Both the position numbers and the translations under genes were made by a program. From Epiperipatus broadwayi (taxonomy: Eukaryota; Onychophora; Udeonychophora; Euonychophora; Peripatidae): a stretch of 64,000 bases of DNA. This document shows, in pieces, positions 25,668-36,919 of the stretch (position 1 is the first letter of the stretch; each line of letters opens with the position of its first letter). The notes below the pieces were generated by a model. It had not been told where the DNA came from and searched no databases. It saw only the letters and a list, made by a program, of their open reading frames with translations. The DNA is taken from contig JAQFVV010006199.1 of NCBI GenBank assembly GCA_028023455.1, forward strand, positions 7,450,972 to 7,514,971, in the 5' to 3' direction.

Positions 25668-26985
25668 CTAAATGATATTTATATAATATTTAGCAATTAT
25701 CAAAGAATACTTTGCTTTCCTGATATTTCATAATCTGATGTTGGTACATAAATACTGATGGAGTTGGCAATAGATACCAATGCATAAAATAATTTTTATT
25801 ATCATTAGCCTTTCTTTGGTTCATTTATGAATTCCAAAAATTAAAGATATTAAATACGACTTCACAGCAAATTCTTGTGTTATATAATCTTTTTTCCGTT
25901 GGTCTGTTTTTTTTTATTTTATAAAAATAACTTCTAGCCATTTATATTTCTGAATAACTTCTTAACTATAAGTATTGTTCTCCATTTAGATTTTGTAAAG
26001 TTTGCATCATGCAAATTTTCACATCCAATATACTTACAGTTAGAAAAAAATTAAAATACTTATCTTTATTGCAAACTACTTCCTGGTTTCTTTATTAGTA
26101 TTACTATATTTTACTTTAAGGAGAATATTAGTCATGATCATCCAGCCAGATTATATAAAAACAGCTGTTTGTTTTTCTTTTAGTATATTAATACTATTAT
26201 TTTTATCAAGAATTTATTGAACTTCATATATACAGGGTTAAAATTTTGCTATGATGCTAAATGTTGTTTTTAGATCAAAATAGAGCCATCATTACAGAAC
26301 TGTCCAAACAGAATTATTTCCCTGAACCAAAGGAATAAACCACACGTAAATATAGCATGTAAAAAAATATTAAAATAATTTTCCATAATTTTTACACATT
26401 TTATCCAATACTGAAGCTGTATTGCTTGAAATTAATTACATCAAGATCTATTTTAGTTGAAAAATGTTTATAAAGATAAGGCAAGAAAATATATACATAT
26501 TAGTTTACATAATATACATCTAAATTACTTTTGTTATTATACAATCAAAGTTTTTTAAAAAAATAAGTATTAGATGCAACTTTTTTTAAACAACAATTTT
26601 CACATTTGCAAGATTAACTTGATTTTGGTTATTCTGCTATTTCCATATAACAATACTGCTCATCTCAATTTGCATCTTCTACATTTTCCTGAGCAGTATT
26701 TTATTTGTTTAGTGGAAAATCTTCCTTTCACACAGGTATGGTTTAAATTTTAGTTTTAGTCAATAAATCAGTAATCAGGGGAAAAAAAAACCTGAAAGCT
26801 CAGTTAAGAAAAGTTTTCTGGCAATTTTTCTTCAACTGTGTAAAGTGAAATTTAATTTGTTTGATTTTTTTCTACAATTTAATGTAAAATAGGTTTTTAT
26901 TTCATGGATTATTTTCTGAAAATATATTTTTGCTTTTTCTAAATGTTAAAAATTTATTAGTTTGAGAGAGTTGACATACAATATG
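25668..26985. other. AT-rich stretch, nothing recognised
   Basis: No gene or named repeat could be supported. Confidence 0.55.
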
Positions 26986-27090
26986 CAATTTTTTTTTATT
27001 TTCATGTGTCATAGCATCGGCCGTTAACCCAGGACAACTGCTTGTAAGGCGGCTGTGCTGACCTCTCGACCACCAACGCTTGACTACATA
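26986..27090 (-). mobile_element. tRNA-derived SINE, subfamily A
   Basis: The minus strand reads gtcaagcgttggtggtcgag, then aggtcagcacagccgcctta, an acaagcagttgtcctggg block, and a shortened box B region (gttaacggccgatgc). It ends in tatgacacatg plus an A-rich tail. About 10-15 bp of the box B region is missing compared with the copy at 42384. Flanking duplications are not clear. Confidence 0.8.
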
Positions 27091-28847
27091 CTTTTTATTT
27101 TTTATCAAATAAATAAACATTTTATCATCTTTTTTATTTTTGAAGATGTATATAATAAAAATATGCTACTATATATTTATTTTAACAAAAACACTAATAA
27201 TTTAATGGCCACATGTAACAAATATACTAATCTGCATTAGGTAGAAGCATTAAAAAAAATATAAAGCTGGAGGGGTAAATCTTACAATTTTACTGAAGTT
27301 TCAATAACATTAAGCAAGAGTATAAGTCAATCATATTTAACTAATATATTGTGTGCACTTATTTTTCTATTTATTTTTTATTATGTAATCTAAATGTTTT
27401 ACTTGGCATGAATCTTACAATTGGCATGAATCTTACAATTGCTTTCAATGAAGTCAGCATTCTATTACATATTAGACAATGGTTCCCATAAAAAAGAGCT
27501 TTTCAATTAAGATATGGTCACCATTTCTGAAAGATTACTATGACAATTAGTTACGTTTTTTGAAATAGTACAACGTTTATAATGATCCCTATAGTGTGTC
27601 TCACTTGAAGAATATATAATGGAATAAGAATACACATATAAAAATATAATTTATTTTTTTTTAATTAAAAAAAAAATTATTGTCAAAAATTCAAGCATCC
27701 TAATTTGAATAATGCAATCACTGAGAAGTTCATATAAGCTGATGTCAACTAATTGATTCTGTAAATTTTTTAGAAATTTATATTTTGACATTATCAATTT
27801 TTTTTTTTTTTAAAAAAAATCTCTGATTACTTGTTCTTATCACACATTGTTTGAAAAAATAAATTTAAATGATATATTCTAATCATAAACTTATTAAAAT
27901 ATCCCAATGGAATTTTAAATTCTTATAGATCTAACAAGTGGTTTGACAAAATGCATGTCATTTGTTCTTTGATTTTACAAAGAATTTACATTAAGAACAG
28001 TGCTATTATTAATCTTATTCCAAATGAAATTTATTTCATTTTTTATGGGGGAGAGGGGTCACAAATAAATGATTTTTGTTAATGTTTTTATAGAAATTGT
28101 GAATATTTTTCCCCCCATATTTTTATGTGTTTCATACAATAAATCATGAAGGTAATTTATAGATATTTTATATACTTTACTATTTTTATTTCATTATAAA
28201 TTCATATCTCTTTTGTTTTTCATGAGATTTTAATATATATATATATATATATTTTATAAACTACACACACAATAGGATCATTAATTAATTATTACAAAAT
28301 TAATTGTTCAAGTAAAATGATAGAAATAATTGCAATAATTATATTGTGAAATCATATTTTATTTCATGATTCAATGCTTTATGTAAGCAGATGGCATGAT
28401 AATTCCTGAATATAATAAAAGTGAATTTAATAAAATGTAATAGAAAGATTAATAATAAAAATTTCAACAAATTTAAGATGAAAAATAACTCAAAATTAAA
28501 TCTTTGCAAGAGATAATGATAAGGATAAATGTTTTGTAAATGAAATTAATACTTTTATACATTTAATTATTATATCAAAAACATAACTCATGATTGTTAA
28601 TAGTCATTACTATGATGTCAATTATTCATGACTAAAATAAAGTAATCAAATATGGTTTGTTGATATTAATGAAGATATATTTATGAACCAATTATATTAT
28701 AATTAGTGAGTTATTTAAAATTAGAAAATAGTGCATATTTTATTTGGATTATAACTTTATGTGAACTTTTGATTATTAAAAAAAATATATAAGAAAAATT
28801 GATTGGAATGTGAATTTGGAAGAAAATGCATGGGTAAGTCAATTAGA
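27091..28847. other. AT-rich stretch with simple repeats, no gene
   Basis: Holds an 18-bp tandem pair (ttggcatgaatcttacaa) at 27403-27438 and an (AT)n run at 28232-28252. No exon-like frame is visible. Confidence 0.55.
27403..27438. repeat. 18-bp perfect tandem duplication
   Basis: The unit ttggcatgaatcttacaa occurs twice head to tail. Confidence 0.9.
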
Positions 28848-29037
28848 TCATCATCATCATTTTCAACCATTACTGGATCCATTACAAGGTGAAGGTCTCT
28901 CCAAGTGTTCAATCGATCTCCAATCTTTAGCCTCTCTTCTCCACATCCACATCACCCCAGCACACTTCCTTATTTCATCCATACATCTCACATGTGGTCT
29001 CTTTCTATGTCTTTTACAATCTCTTGGAATAGGACTG
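28848..29037 (-). mobile_element. RTE-type LINE, 5'-truncated 3' end
   Basis: The minus-strand frame reads P-R-D-C-K-R-x-R-K-R-P-H-V-R-C-M-D-E-I-R-K-C-A-G-V. This is nearly the same as the last 60 codons of the full-length RTE at 49.5 kb. The element ends at the same 3' terminus, a (GAT)n tail seen here as gatcatcatcatcat. Everything upstream of this domain is missing, as usual for incomplete reverse transcription. Confidence 0.8.
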
Positions 29038-30349
29038 CTGAAATATATATATATGGATATAATGAAGACTATTTGTTGGAGAGAAAGAATTAGATTGGAT
29101 ATATTCTTAGAAAATAGAATAATAGTGAAATAAATGTTTATATGGAACTTGGGTGTGTGTGTGTGTGTGTGTGTGTGAAATTTTTGAAGAGTAAAAAGAG
29201 ATGATATATATAGAGGCTTAGAGAAGGTGGTGTGATTCAGAATGAATTGGGATTTCCCATTATAATTCACTAGCTGTATTTTTTCATTATTCTTATTTGA
29301 AATTTATTATATATTTAACTTTTATTATTATTAAATTGAAAGACCTAGAAATTTATTATTATGTTTTGAGTTTTTAAGTACATCTATTAAATTTACTTTA
29401 AAATGTAATTTTATTTCAAAAGTTTGTTTTAAAATTTAGCATCCAGACATAGTTAGTTATCTAAATTTCTCCCAATAATGTACTTTAAAAATTAACATTT
29501 AGATTAGTTTTAAATAACAACGCATTCCTGTTCAAATTGATTCATAAATTGTCTCCATTTTATTTTAACATAATTTATTATTAGTTTTCACCAAAAATAT
29601 TTAAGTTTAAAAGTATGCCAAATTTATTTCTATTTTTGTTGGGGAGAATATTTAAACTTCTGTTTTGGGGGTTTTAAATAGCCATTGGTTGCGTGTTTTT
29701 TTACTAAATTGAGATCATTGCCTTCTACCAGAAGTAAATTATCTAGATTGTCCTTGCCTCTGGGTCAAGGTCTAAATGTTTTGATTTATATGCAGTAGTT
29801 TTTTTTTAAATATATTTTTTCCTTCTAGTTATAATTGTTTTCTTCATATTTTTGTTTAAACCAATCTTTTGGATATATTATAATTATTAAAAGTATATAC
29901 TTGAGTGTTGAAAGTAAAAGTTTGGGGAAAATGCTTTAAATAAATTGTCTTATAGAATCAAGTTGATCTGCATGTGTGTGTTTATAAACAGAATGTATGA
30001 TTGCATATACTTTTGCATGGTTATATATATATTTTTTGCATTTATTTTCATGGTTTCTTTCCCAATATCAATATATATTATTTAGAAAATAATTTTCATC
30101 TTGACAATATTTATTTTTGATATCTGATTTTTATATTAGAATAAATAATTGTATATGTGAATATGATGGGATGTGCCACCATACATCAGCCAACCAGCAC
30201 AGTCAGTATTTCTAGGTTTAAACCAAGCTTTATCATAGTCTTTCTTCTAAACTGAAAACATTGAAATTTCTTTAAGGCAAGATGAATGTGTGTATGCAAA
30301 TGGATTTTTTTATTTTTTTATATAGATATAAACTAAATTATGGTCTTTA
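29038..30349. other. AT-rich stretch with (TG)n, no gene recognised
   Basis: A (GT)n microsatellite lies at 29152-29177. The rest lacks exon-like composition. Confidence 0.55.
29152..29177. repeat. (GT)n microsatellite
   Basis: Thirteen GT units; the minus strand reads (AC)n. Confidence 0.9.
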
Positions 30350-31248
30350 TTCTTAGGAGGCTATAAAGACACCAGCCAAAGCAATAGTTGGCAGCTGAAA
30401 GCGGAGATGCTAAAAATCTCTTGATTGCTGTCCCAGGTTATTATTTGATGATAATCTTATATTTAGTCTATAACTGTAGATTGCTTTGGAATGATGAAGA
30501 AAGATTATATGAATTTCAAAAACCATATATTTCATTGTTGGACTTTATGAAATTAGAGATAATAAATTTAAAAAGTGAGCATGTACTTTACTACAAAGTC
30601 ATAAACATTCGAATCACACATGGAGTGATATTCATTATACATACAAAATGGAAAATGACATTGTGGAGATTAATGGTAAAATAGAAAGAGAGGCAAGATT
30701 AATTAATTATTCAATTTAATGGAAGATACCAGATATTTAGGCAGTCATTTAATAAGTGTTCTGGAACATTTGTTGACAATTGAGGGAGTCATCAAACGAC
30801 TACTAAAACTACCAAAACGATAAATGTGGAACAAATAGTGGGAATATGGATTTTTTTTTTGTTTAAAAAAAGAAAAATAGTATGTTATATAAGGAAAAGT
30901 AAATAAAAATAAAATATGTATTTTTTTTTTTTCAGAAATAATATTACCATCGACAGATGATCAAAAATATAGGAATTTAATTAAATAAATAAGCATGAAG
31001 AAAAAATACAATCACAACCCAAGTTATACATATTACTAGACAAAGCTGGACAATTGAAATCTTAAACTGAATTCTAGAGATTGTAAAAGATCCAGGAAGA
31101 AAACACATGTGTATGGGTGGATGACATAAGAAAGTGTGCAGCAGGGGTGATGTGAAAAAAAAGAGGCTAGAGATTTGAAAAGATGAACTGAACTTGGAGA
31201 GACCTTCATCCTGCAGTGGATTGACAATGTTGACGATGATCATTATAC
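30350..31248 (+). mobile_element. RTE-type LINE, internally deleted copy
   Basis: The left part matches the 5' coding end of the full-length RTE. After ggaggctataaagacaccag it reads A-K-N-L-L-I-A-V-P-G-Y-Y-L-M and V-Y-N-C-R-L-L, then L-K-S-E-H-V-L-Y-Y-K from the endonuclease domain. The alignment continues weakly to about 30830. From about 31050 the sequence jumps to the last 200 bp of the element (attgtaaaagatccaggaag to the gacgatgatcat tail). Roughly 2.3 kb covering the rest of the endonuclease and the RT is missing. Many stops show age. It is in the opposite orientation to the full-length copy. Confidence 0.7.
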
Positions 31249-31561
31249 ATCATAAATATAGAAAATTAATATATGGGTAAATTAAAGATTTATCATATAT
31301 AAGTTTTTCAAAGATTATAAAAGTAAATCAAAACTAGGGAAATTACTTCCATGTTGTGTTATTGTTTGTAGATTTATATGATTGTTAACCTTTTTTTGAT
31401 TTCTAATGTGTTTTTAATCTGATTTTGTCAATTAAACATGCAAAATTTTTGATAAATATGGCACTTTAATAGAATAATTTGTTTCATAGATTTATGAAAG
31501 ACAGAATATTTGATAGCATTTTTTCTATATATATATATCATTAAAAATATACCTAGCCAAT

Positions 31562-32199
31562 TGTAAAATATGCATTTTAAATTGACTTGTTTTAAAATAT
31601 TCCTTTTAAAAGACATTTTAAATTTTTAATCTTGTAGTCATAGACATTTTAATTAGTCCTTGTCTGATTCAGCTTAAATGCAATTAATTGCACCAAACTA
31701 ATTAAACAGATAACAACAGGAATTTAATTAGCAAAAACCAATTTAATCACTAAGCTAATTATTCTAATTTATTTAATTCCACCCTAATCTTACAATGTGG
31801 ATTTACTCCAGAAAACAAGAAACAAAACAGATGAAAGGGGGCATACAGAGAGAGAGAGAGCGCAGACTGCATTCAGTGAATTCTTGGAGAGCATCTGTTG
31901 CAAAGGAACAGCATGAGTATTGCAAATCACTCTACATTGAGGAAGGAGCGAATTAAGATGGGAAGCTATACTTTTGATTATAGTGCAAGTATTCCTTATT
32001 GTATGTACATAGTGTACTTTTCTAATGCAGCTCGATGGGAACCAGAACTGTTTTAATTTGCATGCGTCATTCTCTTGTCATGCCTTTAACTTAGAACAAT
32101 TGAGAACTTTATAAACTAGTTAGAAAATTAAACTACTTTGTGAATTAAACTCTAAATCAGTTTGTGATTTGTGCACTGTATTTGACAAGTCAATACACA
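31562..32199 (+). repeat. 5' LTR of the Gypsy element
   Basis: Starts tgtaaaatatgcattttaaa and ends near caatacaca. It includes an agagagagag run (about 31849-31860). It carries the element promoter by position. It lacks the roughly 25-bp block (aaacacacatccgaaagcga) found near the start of the 3' LTR. Confidence 0.85.
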
Positions 32200-32203
32200 G
32201 CAA

Positions 32204-32221
32204 CTTGGCGCAATAATCAGC
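32204..32221 (+). other. Candidate tRNA primer-binding site
   Basis: ttggcgcaataatcag lies a few bases after the end of the 5' LTR. It has the TGGCGC start seen in many primer sites (complement of a tRNA 3' end). The exact tRNA cannot be told from this alone. Confidence 0.45.
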
Positions 32222-32249
32222 AATTAATTATAAAATGTCAGTTTTCAGA

Positions 32250-33003
32250 CAAAACTATATTGGAGAGTTCAACATGGAAAACATGGCCAATTTATCTGTC
32301 ATAAGTTGAAAATTTCTTCATTTTAAATGGCCACCTTCTTGTGTTTCTTGAGAAAAAAAATTATTGAAAATCACCAATAAATTATACCAAAATCCTGTAG
32401 ATGCGAATGTACCATTCAAGGAATTAACCCAAAGGCTAAACAAATTTTTTAGCCCTCGTCCATCCCGCCACATAGCACACCTACAGCTAAGAAATAGAAA
32501 ACAACTAAATAGTGAAACAATCAAACAATATAATTTAGCACTCAAGGAGCTAGTGAAAGATTGTGTTTATGGTGATTTAATGAAGAAATATTACTAGATT
32601 AGCTGCTATGGGGAATGTCTGATGACAGCTCAGACAACAGCTGTTAACAGAGGCAGACCTAACATATGAAACCGCTATAAAGAAAGGAATAGCTTATGAG
32701 CTAATTCAAAAACAGACACAGGCTTTCAGATCAAAAGCTCAAATCAATGAGCAAGTTCAAAACTGATAAAGCAGAAATAAGTTTGTTTCAATGGGAACCC
32801 CAGAGAAATGACAGAATTAAATGCTACTGTTGCAGGAAAACAGGCCACATAGGTAAAGACTGTAAATGGAACCAAGAAACCTGTTTCAAATGTGGAATTA
32901 AAGGCCACCTAGCATGCACATGCAGAAATACAGGGACCCTGAACCTCCAAAGTGAAATCAAGAGCACAAAAATAAGGGAGATAAATCAATTAACATACAT
33001 GTA
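32250..33003 (+). pseudogene. Gypsy gag with two CCHC zinc knuckles
   Basis: A capsid-like frame begins about 32364: Y-Q-N-P-V-D, then F-K-E-L-T-Q-R-L-N-K-F-F, and Q-L-N-S-E-T-I-K-Q-Y, which fits the Ty3/Gypsy capsid helices. It stops at 32597 and resumes in another frame. From 32747 the nucleocapsid reads C-Y-C-C-R-K-T-G-H-I-G-K-D-C and then C-F-K-C-G-I-K-G-H-L-A-C-T-C. Both are C-x2-C-x4-H-x4-C knuckles that bind RNA. The N-terminal capsid region before 32364 is poorly preserved. In-frame stops at about 32597-32700 show it is broken. Confidence 0.8.
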
Positions 33004-33012
33004 GTCAAAAAA

Positions 33013-33270
33013 ATGGAAAGTGACGGAGTGCAGCAATTTATAATGGAATTACAAATCTTCGATAAAAATATTAGAATGGAGATCGATAGTGGGTCACGCA
33101 TTTCCATAATGTTGGAAACAGACTGGGGAACATTATCAGCCACTAACCCCACCATTAAAGTAGAGGAAACTAATGTCACCCAGGATGTGAGTGGGAATGC
33201 CTTCAACTTATTGGATGGAGTAAAAGCACCAATCAGATATCGTGGAAAAATAACTAAATTACCATTATAA
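33013..33270 (+). pseudogene. Gypsy retropepsin-like aspartic protease
   Basis: The frame contains M-E-I-D-S-G-S-R-I-S-I-M, where D-S-G is the active-site triad of a retroviral-type aspartic protease (D-T/S-G). The flap region and the I-I-G-R motif are expected next. Instead a 120-bp segment is duplicated in tandem (33200-33319 and 33324-33443), which disrupts the frame. The IIGRQ-like sequence is seen out of frame in both duplicate copies. Confidence 0.7.
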
Positions 33271-33443
33271 AGGGGAAATTAGCCCAATAATAGGTAGACA
33301 ATAGTTTTCAGCAATAGGAAACACCTTCAACTTATTGGGTCGAGTAAAAGCACCAATCAGATATCGTGGAAAAATAACTAAATTACCATTATAAAGGGGA
33401 AATTAGCCCAATAATAGGTAGACAATAGTTTTTAGCAATAGGA
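33200..33443. repeat. 124-bp-period tandem duplication inside the Gypsy protease region
   Basis: Copies at 33200-33319 and 33324-33443 differ at only a few bases (ggatgg against gggtcg; a few others). The duplication must post-date the last functional ancestor because it breaks the frame between protease and RT. Confidence 0.9.
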
Positions 33444-33455
33444 ATACAAGTTAGC

Positions 33456-34260
33456 ATGGTGAAGAAAATTACCATAAAACAAGAAATACAAAGTAAATAC
33501 CCCGATATATTTACTGAAGAATTAGACTTAATAGCAACTACCCCAGCAGAGATAGAGTTAACTAAGAACACATGCCCAGTTATCTGTAAACTATGGAAAA
33601 TTCCTTTCACACAGAAGCAAAAAGTGGAAGACAAAATTCAAGAATTGGTCTTTAAGGGCATCCTGACACCTGTGGAAATGTCAGACTGGGCCACTCCAAT
33701 AGTCAAAATCACAAAACCTAATGGCCAAATACGCATTTGCGGTAATTACAGAGTAACAGTTAATAGGTATTTAAACAAAGCAGCATACCCTGTTCCCCAA
33801 TGGAAGAGAGGTATTGGCCAGTCTGCAAAATGCACCACATTTTGCTAAGCTAGATCTAAACTCAGCATTTCATCAAATTCCAGTGACAGACTGGTCAGCA
33901 GAAATATTAATACTAGCAACACCGGCAGTATTGTTTAAATACAATAATCTATCGTTTGGAATATCAACAGCACGGAATATCTTCCAAGCAAAAATAGACA
34001 TTTTATTGCAAGGTTTAGATGGCATCATACCATATTTCTATGATGTACTCATTTCAGCATCATCTGAAGAGATGCTCTGTCAAAGGCTATGCAAAACATA
34101 TGCCAAACTACAAGAAATTGGGCTGAAATTAAATATGCAAAAAAGTGTGTGGAATACACAGGAGTTGCCATTGCTTGGGCACATAATCACCCAAAAGGGA
34201 AAACGCCCATCACCAGAGAAAATAAAAGCTGTGGAAAATCCAGCCTACCAAAAACATTAA
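33456..34260 (+). pseudogene. Gypsy reverse transcriptase, catalytic box altered
   Basis: The first frame (33456-33848) has I-L-T-P-V-E-M-S-D-W-A-T-P-I-V then K-P-N-G-Q-I-R-I-C-G-N-Y-R, the RT fingers. After a frameshift near 33810 the second frame (33814-34260) has A-K-L-D-L-N-S-A-F-H-Q-I, with the first catalytic Asp, and L-S-F-G-I-S. The metal-binding box reads Y-F-Y-D-V-L-I-S, where the family has Y-x-D-D, so the first of the paired aspartates is lost. LLGHIIT and the P-S-P-E-K connection follow. Frameshift plus active-site loss means no RT activity. Confidence 0.85.
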
Positions 34261-34379
34261 AGATCTTCAGGCCTTTTTGGGCCTAATTAATTACTTTGAT
34301 CCATTCTTGAAAAATAAGGCTAAAGTAGCAAACCCATTTTACAGTTTACTAAAGAAAAATCAAAAATTGTAGTAACTGG

Positions 34380-35019
34380 AGATACATGAGAAAGCATTCA
34401 ATCAAACCAAAGAATTACTTTCTTCAGACAAGCTACTAGTACATTTCGACAGTAATCTCGAAGTACATCTAACAACAGATATCTCAGAATGGGTGCGAGA
34501 GCCATATTGTGTTGCCCATGCTACAATGGTGAACGTCCAGTAGCCTATGCCTTAAGAACCTTGTCTAAATGAGAAACTATAGCAGATTGACAAAGAGGCT
34601 TTAGCCATTATATTTGGGTTAAAAAAATTCCACCACTATATATTAGGCAGACAATTTACTATTGCAACCGATCATAAGCAGCTACTGCACATATTTGCGG
34701 ATGACAAGCAAGCTCTCGGTCACTTGAGCTCACATATGCTACATTGGAGGAACAGATTGGCATCATATGATTACCACCTGTCATATAAGAAAGGAAAAGA
34801 ATTTTCCCATGCATTATCACAAAATCCCTCCACAAATGAACTGCAAACTAATGAAATAGAAGTTAACCGTGTAGATGCCTTGCAGTCGGACATCTTGAAC
34901 AGCAACACAATAGTAAAATGGACAAAAGCTGATGAAGGATATCAACTGCTGTTAGAATGGATTAGGAATGGCTGCCCTCCTTCCCCAAACTGGAATATCT
35001 GTTGCCTGCTTTCTGGATA
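34380..35019 (+). pseudogene. Gypsy RNase H and start of integrase region
   Basis: Around 34470 a T-T-D-I-S-E-W segment corresponds to the first RNase H aspartate. Stops follow at about 34540-34590. From about 34595 [11 protein letters not shown] and [11 protein letters not shown] supply the conserved Glu and the T-D-H-K box. Y-H-L-S-Y-K-K-G-K ends the domain. A frameshift or stop at about 35018 separates this from integrase. Confidence 0.8.
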
Positions 35020-36080
35020 AACCGTAAAAATTTATCAATTAGTAAAAGAATGATCTTAATAGGAGATAGGGTTGTAATACCAGCTTCTGGTAGGCAAAAA
35101 GTATTAAAATTACTACACGAAGGGCATCTGGGTGTGGTGCGCACAAAAGCTTTAGCATGCAGCTATATCTAGTGGCCAAAAATAATCATAGACATTGAGA
35201 GTTACATTAAAAAATGCACAGCCTGCCAGTCTGAGATGCACAGGAAATCAAAGTAGTACAAACAATGGCCCAAGCTACCAAACCTTGGCAGAGACTCCAC
35301 ATGGAAAATACCAGTCCAATAGATTGAAAAATACTCTTTATTTTTGTTGATGCATACTCCAAGTGGGTGGAGTGTTGCATCGTGAAAAGTACAAGTGAAA
35401 CTATACGATGTCTAAATGTAATTTTTTTACAACATGGACTCCCAGAAATAATCGTTTCAGACAGTGGGACAGGATGATGTTAAACTTCTTCCGAACAAAT
35501 GGAATAAAACACCTGCACACCCCTATATCACCTGGAATTGAATGACCTCACTGAGAAAGCCATCCAACAAATAAAAAAGTGTTGAATGACCTCACTGAGA
35601 AAGCCATCCAATAAATAAAAGTGTTGAGAAAAGCAAACAACAATGACATGCAAGCCACCTTATATAATGCCATGCTACATCAATATTCCATCCCATTGAC
35701 AGCTACAGGAAAATCACCTACTGAGTTGCTGATGGGCAGAAAATTAAGGACAAGGCTAGCAATGTTACTCCCCAGAAGGACCGAACACATCCTAAATGAT
35801 TACATAAATAGCATGTATGAAATTGGAGAAACAGTCTGAGTACACGACATCATCAGGAAAAAATGGACCAAAGGCAAATTATCCAAACAAATAGTCACAG
35901 TCCAAATGCAAAACAGAACAGAGTACTGGAGATACATTAACTGCATCCGCAGGCATTTCATTTCAGACATCCAGTCACCATCATTGTTACAAAATGATGA
36001 AGAGATTACGAAAGTAATCAGAAAGCAAGAGGGACTCAACACAGCCCTGGTGGAAGGAAGTACATACAAGCAACAAGCTA
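34960..36080 (+). pseudogene. Gypsy integrase
   Basis: The HHCC zinc-binding module is recognisable at about 35117-35230 (H-E-G-H-L-G, then C-T-A-C-Q). The catalytic core shows V-D-A-Y-S-K-W-V-E at about 35347 and I-I-V-S-D-S-G-T at about 35450, with the first two acidic residues of the D-D-E triad. The region of the catalytic Glu is disrupted by a 44-bp tandem duplication (35538-35625). A C-terminal part (T-G-K-S-P-T-E-L-L-M-G-R-K-L-R-T-R) and an R-x-W-x-K-G-K segment continue to about 35900. Stops and frameshifts occur throughout. Confidence 0.78.
35538..35625. repeat. 44-bp tandem duplication inside the integrase
   Basis: Two copies of the unit starting ttgaatgacctcactgagaa, differing at one position and in the length of an A-run. 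Confidence 0.9.
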
Positions 36081-36230
36081 ACTAGAATGTAATGAAGCAG
36101 AAGTCAAAACAGACTCTCAAAATGTGTTAACCACAGAAACAACAGACAAAGGTAAATCACTCAGACCTCAGCGCAAGATACAGAAGCCTATCAATTTACA
36201 CAACTATGTGTAAAACAGCAGTTTTCTGGA

Positions 36231-36243
36231 GTAAGGGGAGGTA
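36231..36243 (+). other. Polypurine tract of the Gypsy element
   Basis: gtaaggggaggta lies directly before the 3' LTR, where plus-strand DNA synthesis is primed. Confidence 0.75.
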
Positions 36244-36244
36244 T

Positions 36245-36919
36245 TGTAAAATATGCATTTTAAATTAAACACACATCCGAAAGCGACTTGTTCTAAAATA
36301 TTCCTTTTGAAAGACATTTTAAATATCTAGTATTGTAATCATAGACATTTTAATTAGTCCTTGTCTGGTTTGGCTTAAAATGCAATTAATTTAACCAAAC
36401 TAATTAAACAGATGATAGGAATTTAATTAGCAAAAAACAGTTTAATCATTAAGCTAATTACCCCGATTAATTAAATTCCACCCCAATCTTACATGTAGAT
36501 TTACTCCAGAAAACAAAAGAAACAAAACAGATAAAAGGTGGCATACAGAGAGAGAGAGAGAAAGCAGAGTGCATTCAGTGAATTCTTGGAAAGCATCTGT
36601 TGCAAAGGAACAGTGTGAGAGTTGCAAATCACTCCATGTTGAGGAAAAAGCGAATTAAGACATAGAAGTTATATGTTTGATTATAGTGTGAGTATTCCTT
36701 ATTGTACTTGCATAGTGTACTTTTCTAACACAGCTCGGCAAAAACCCAGAACTGATTTAATTTGTATACGTCAATCTCTTGTCACATCCTTACCTTGGAA
36801 CAATTGATAACTTTGACTAAACTATAAACTAGTTAGCGAATTAAGCTACTTTATGAATTAAACTCTAAACTAGTTTGTGAATTAATATTTGTGTGTTGTA
36901 TTTGATGAGTCAATACACA
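36245..36919 (+). repeat. 3' LTR of the Gypsy element
   Basis: Starts tgtaaaatatgcattttaaa and ends caatacaca as the 5' LTR does, with scattered substitutions. An extra aaacacacatccgaaagcga block near the start makes it longer (675 against 638 bp). It shares the agagagag run (36547-36561). Confidence 0.85.

Larger units (their letters stand above)
31562..36919 (+). mobile_element. Ty3/Gypsy LTR retrotransposon, defective
   Basis: The element is 5.36 kb. It has a 5' LTR, a tRNA primer site, gag with two CCHC zinc knuckles, a protease D-S-G, reverse transcriptase, RNase H and integrase in that order, a purine-rich tract and a 3' LTR. RT-RNase H-integrase order is diagnostic of Ty3/Gypsy. All coding parts are interrupted by frameshifts and stops, and no env-like frame follows integrase. 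The LTRs match along most of their length with scattered substitutions plus an insertion in the 3' copy, so it is not recent. I could not find a convincing target duplication. Confidence 0.88.

Noticed and set aside
28810-29133. Plus-strand open frames over 28810-29133
   Set aside because: They are antisense to the RTE 3' fragment, whose minus-strand frame matches the full-length element.
33389-33634. Minus-strand frame in the Gypsy element
   Set aside because: Antisense of protease and RT coding; no family resemblance.
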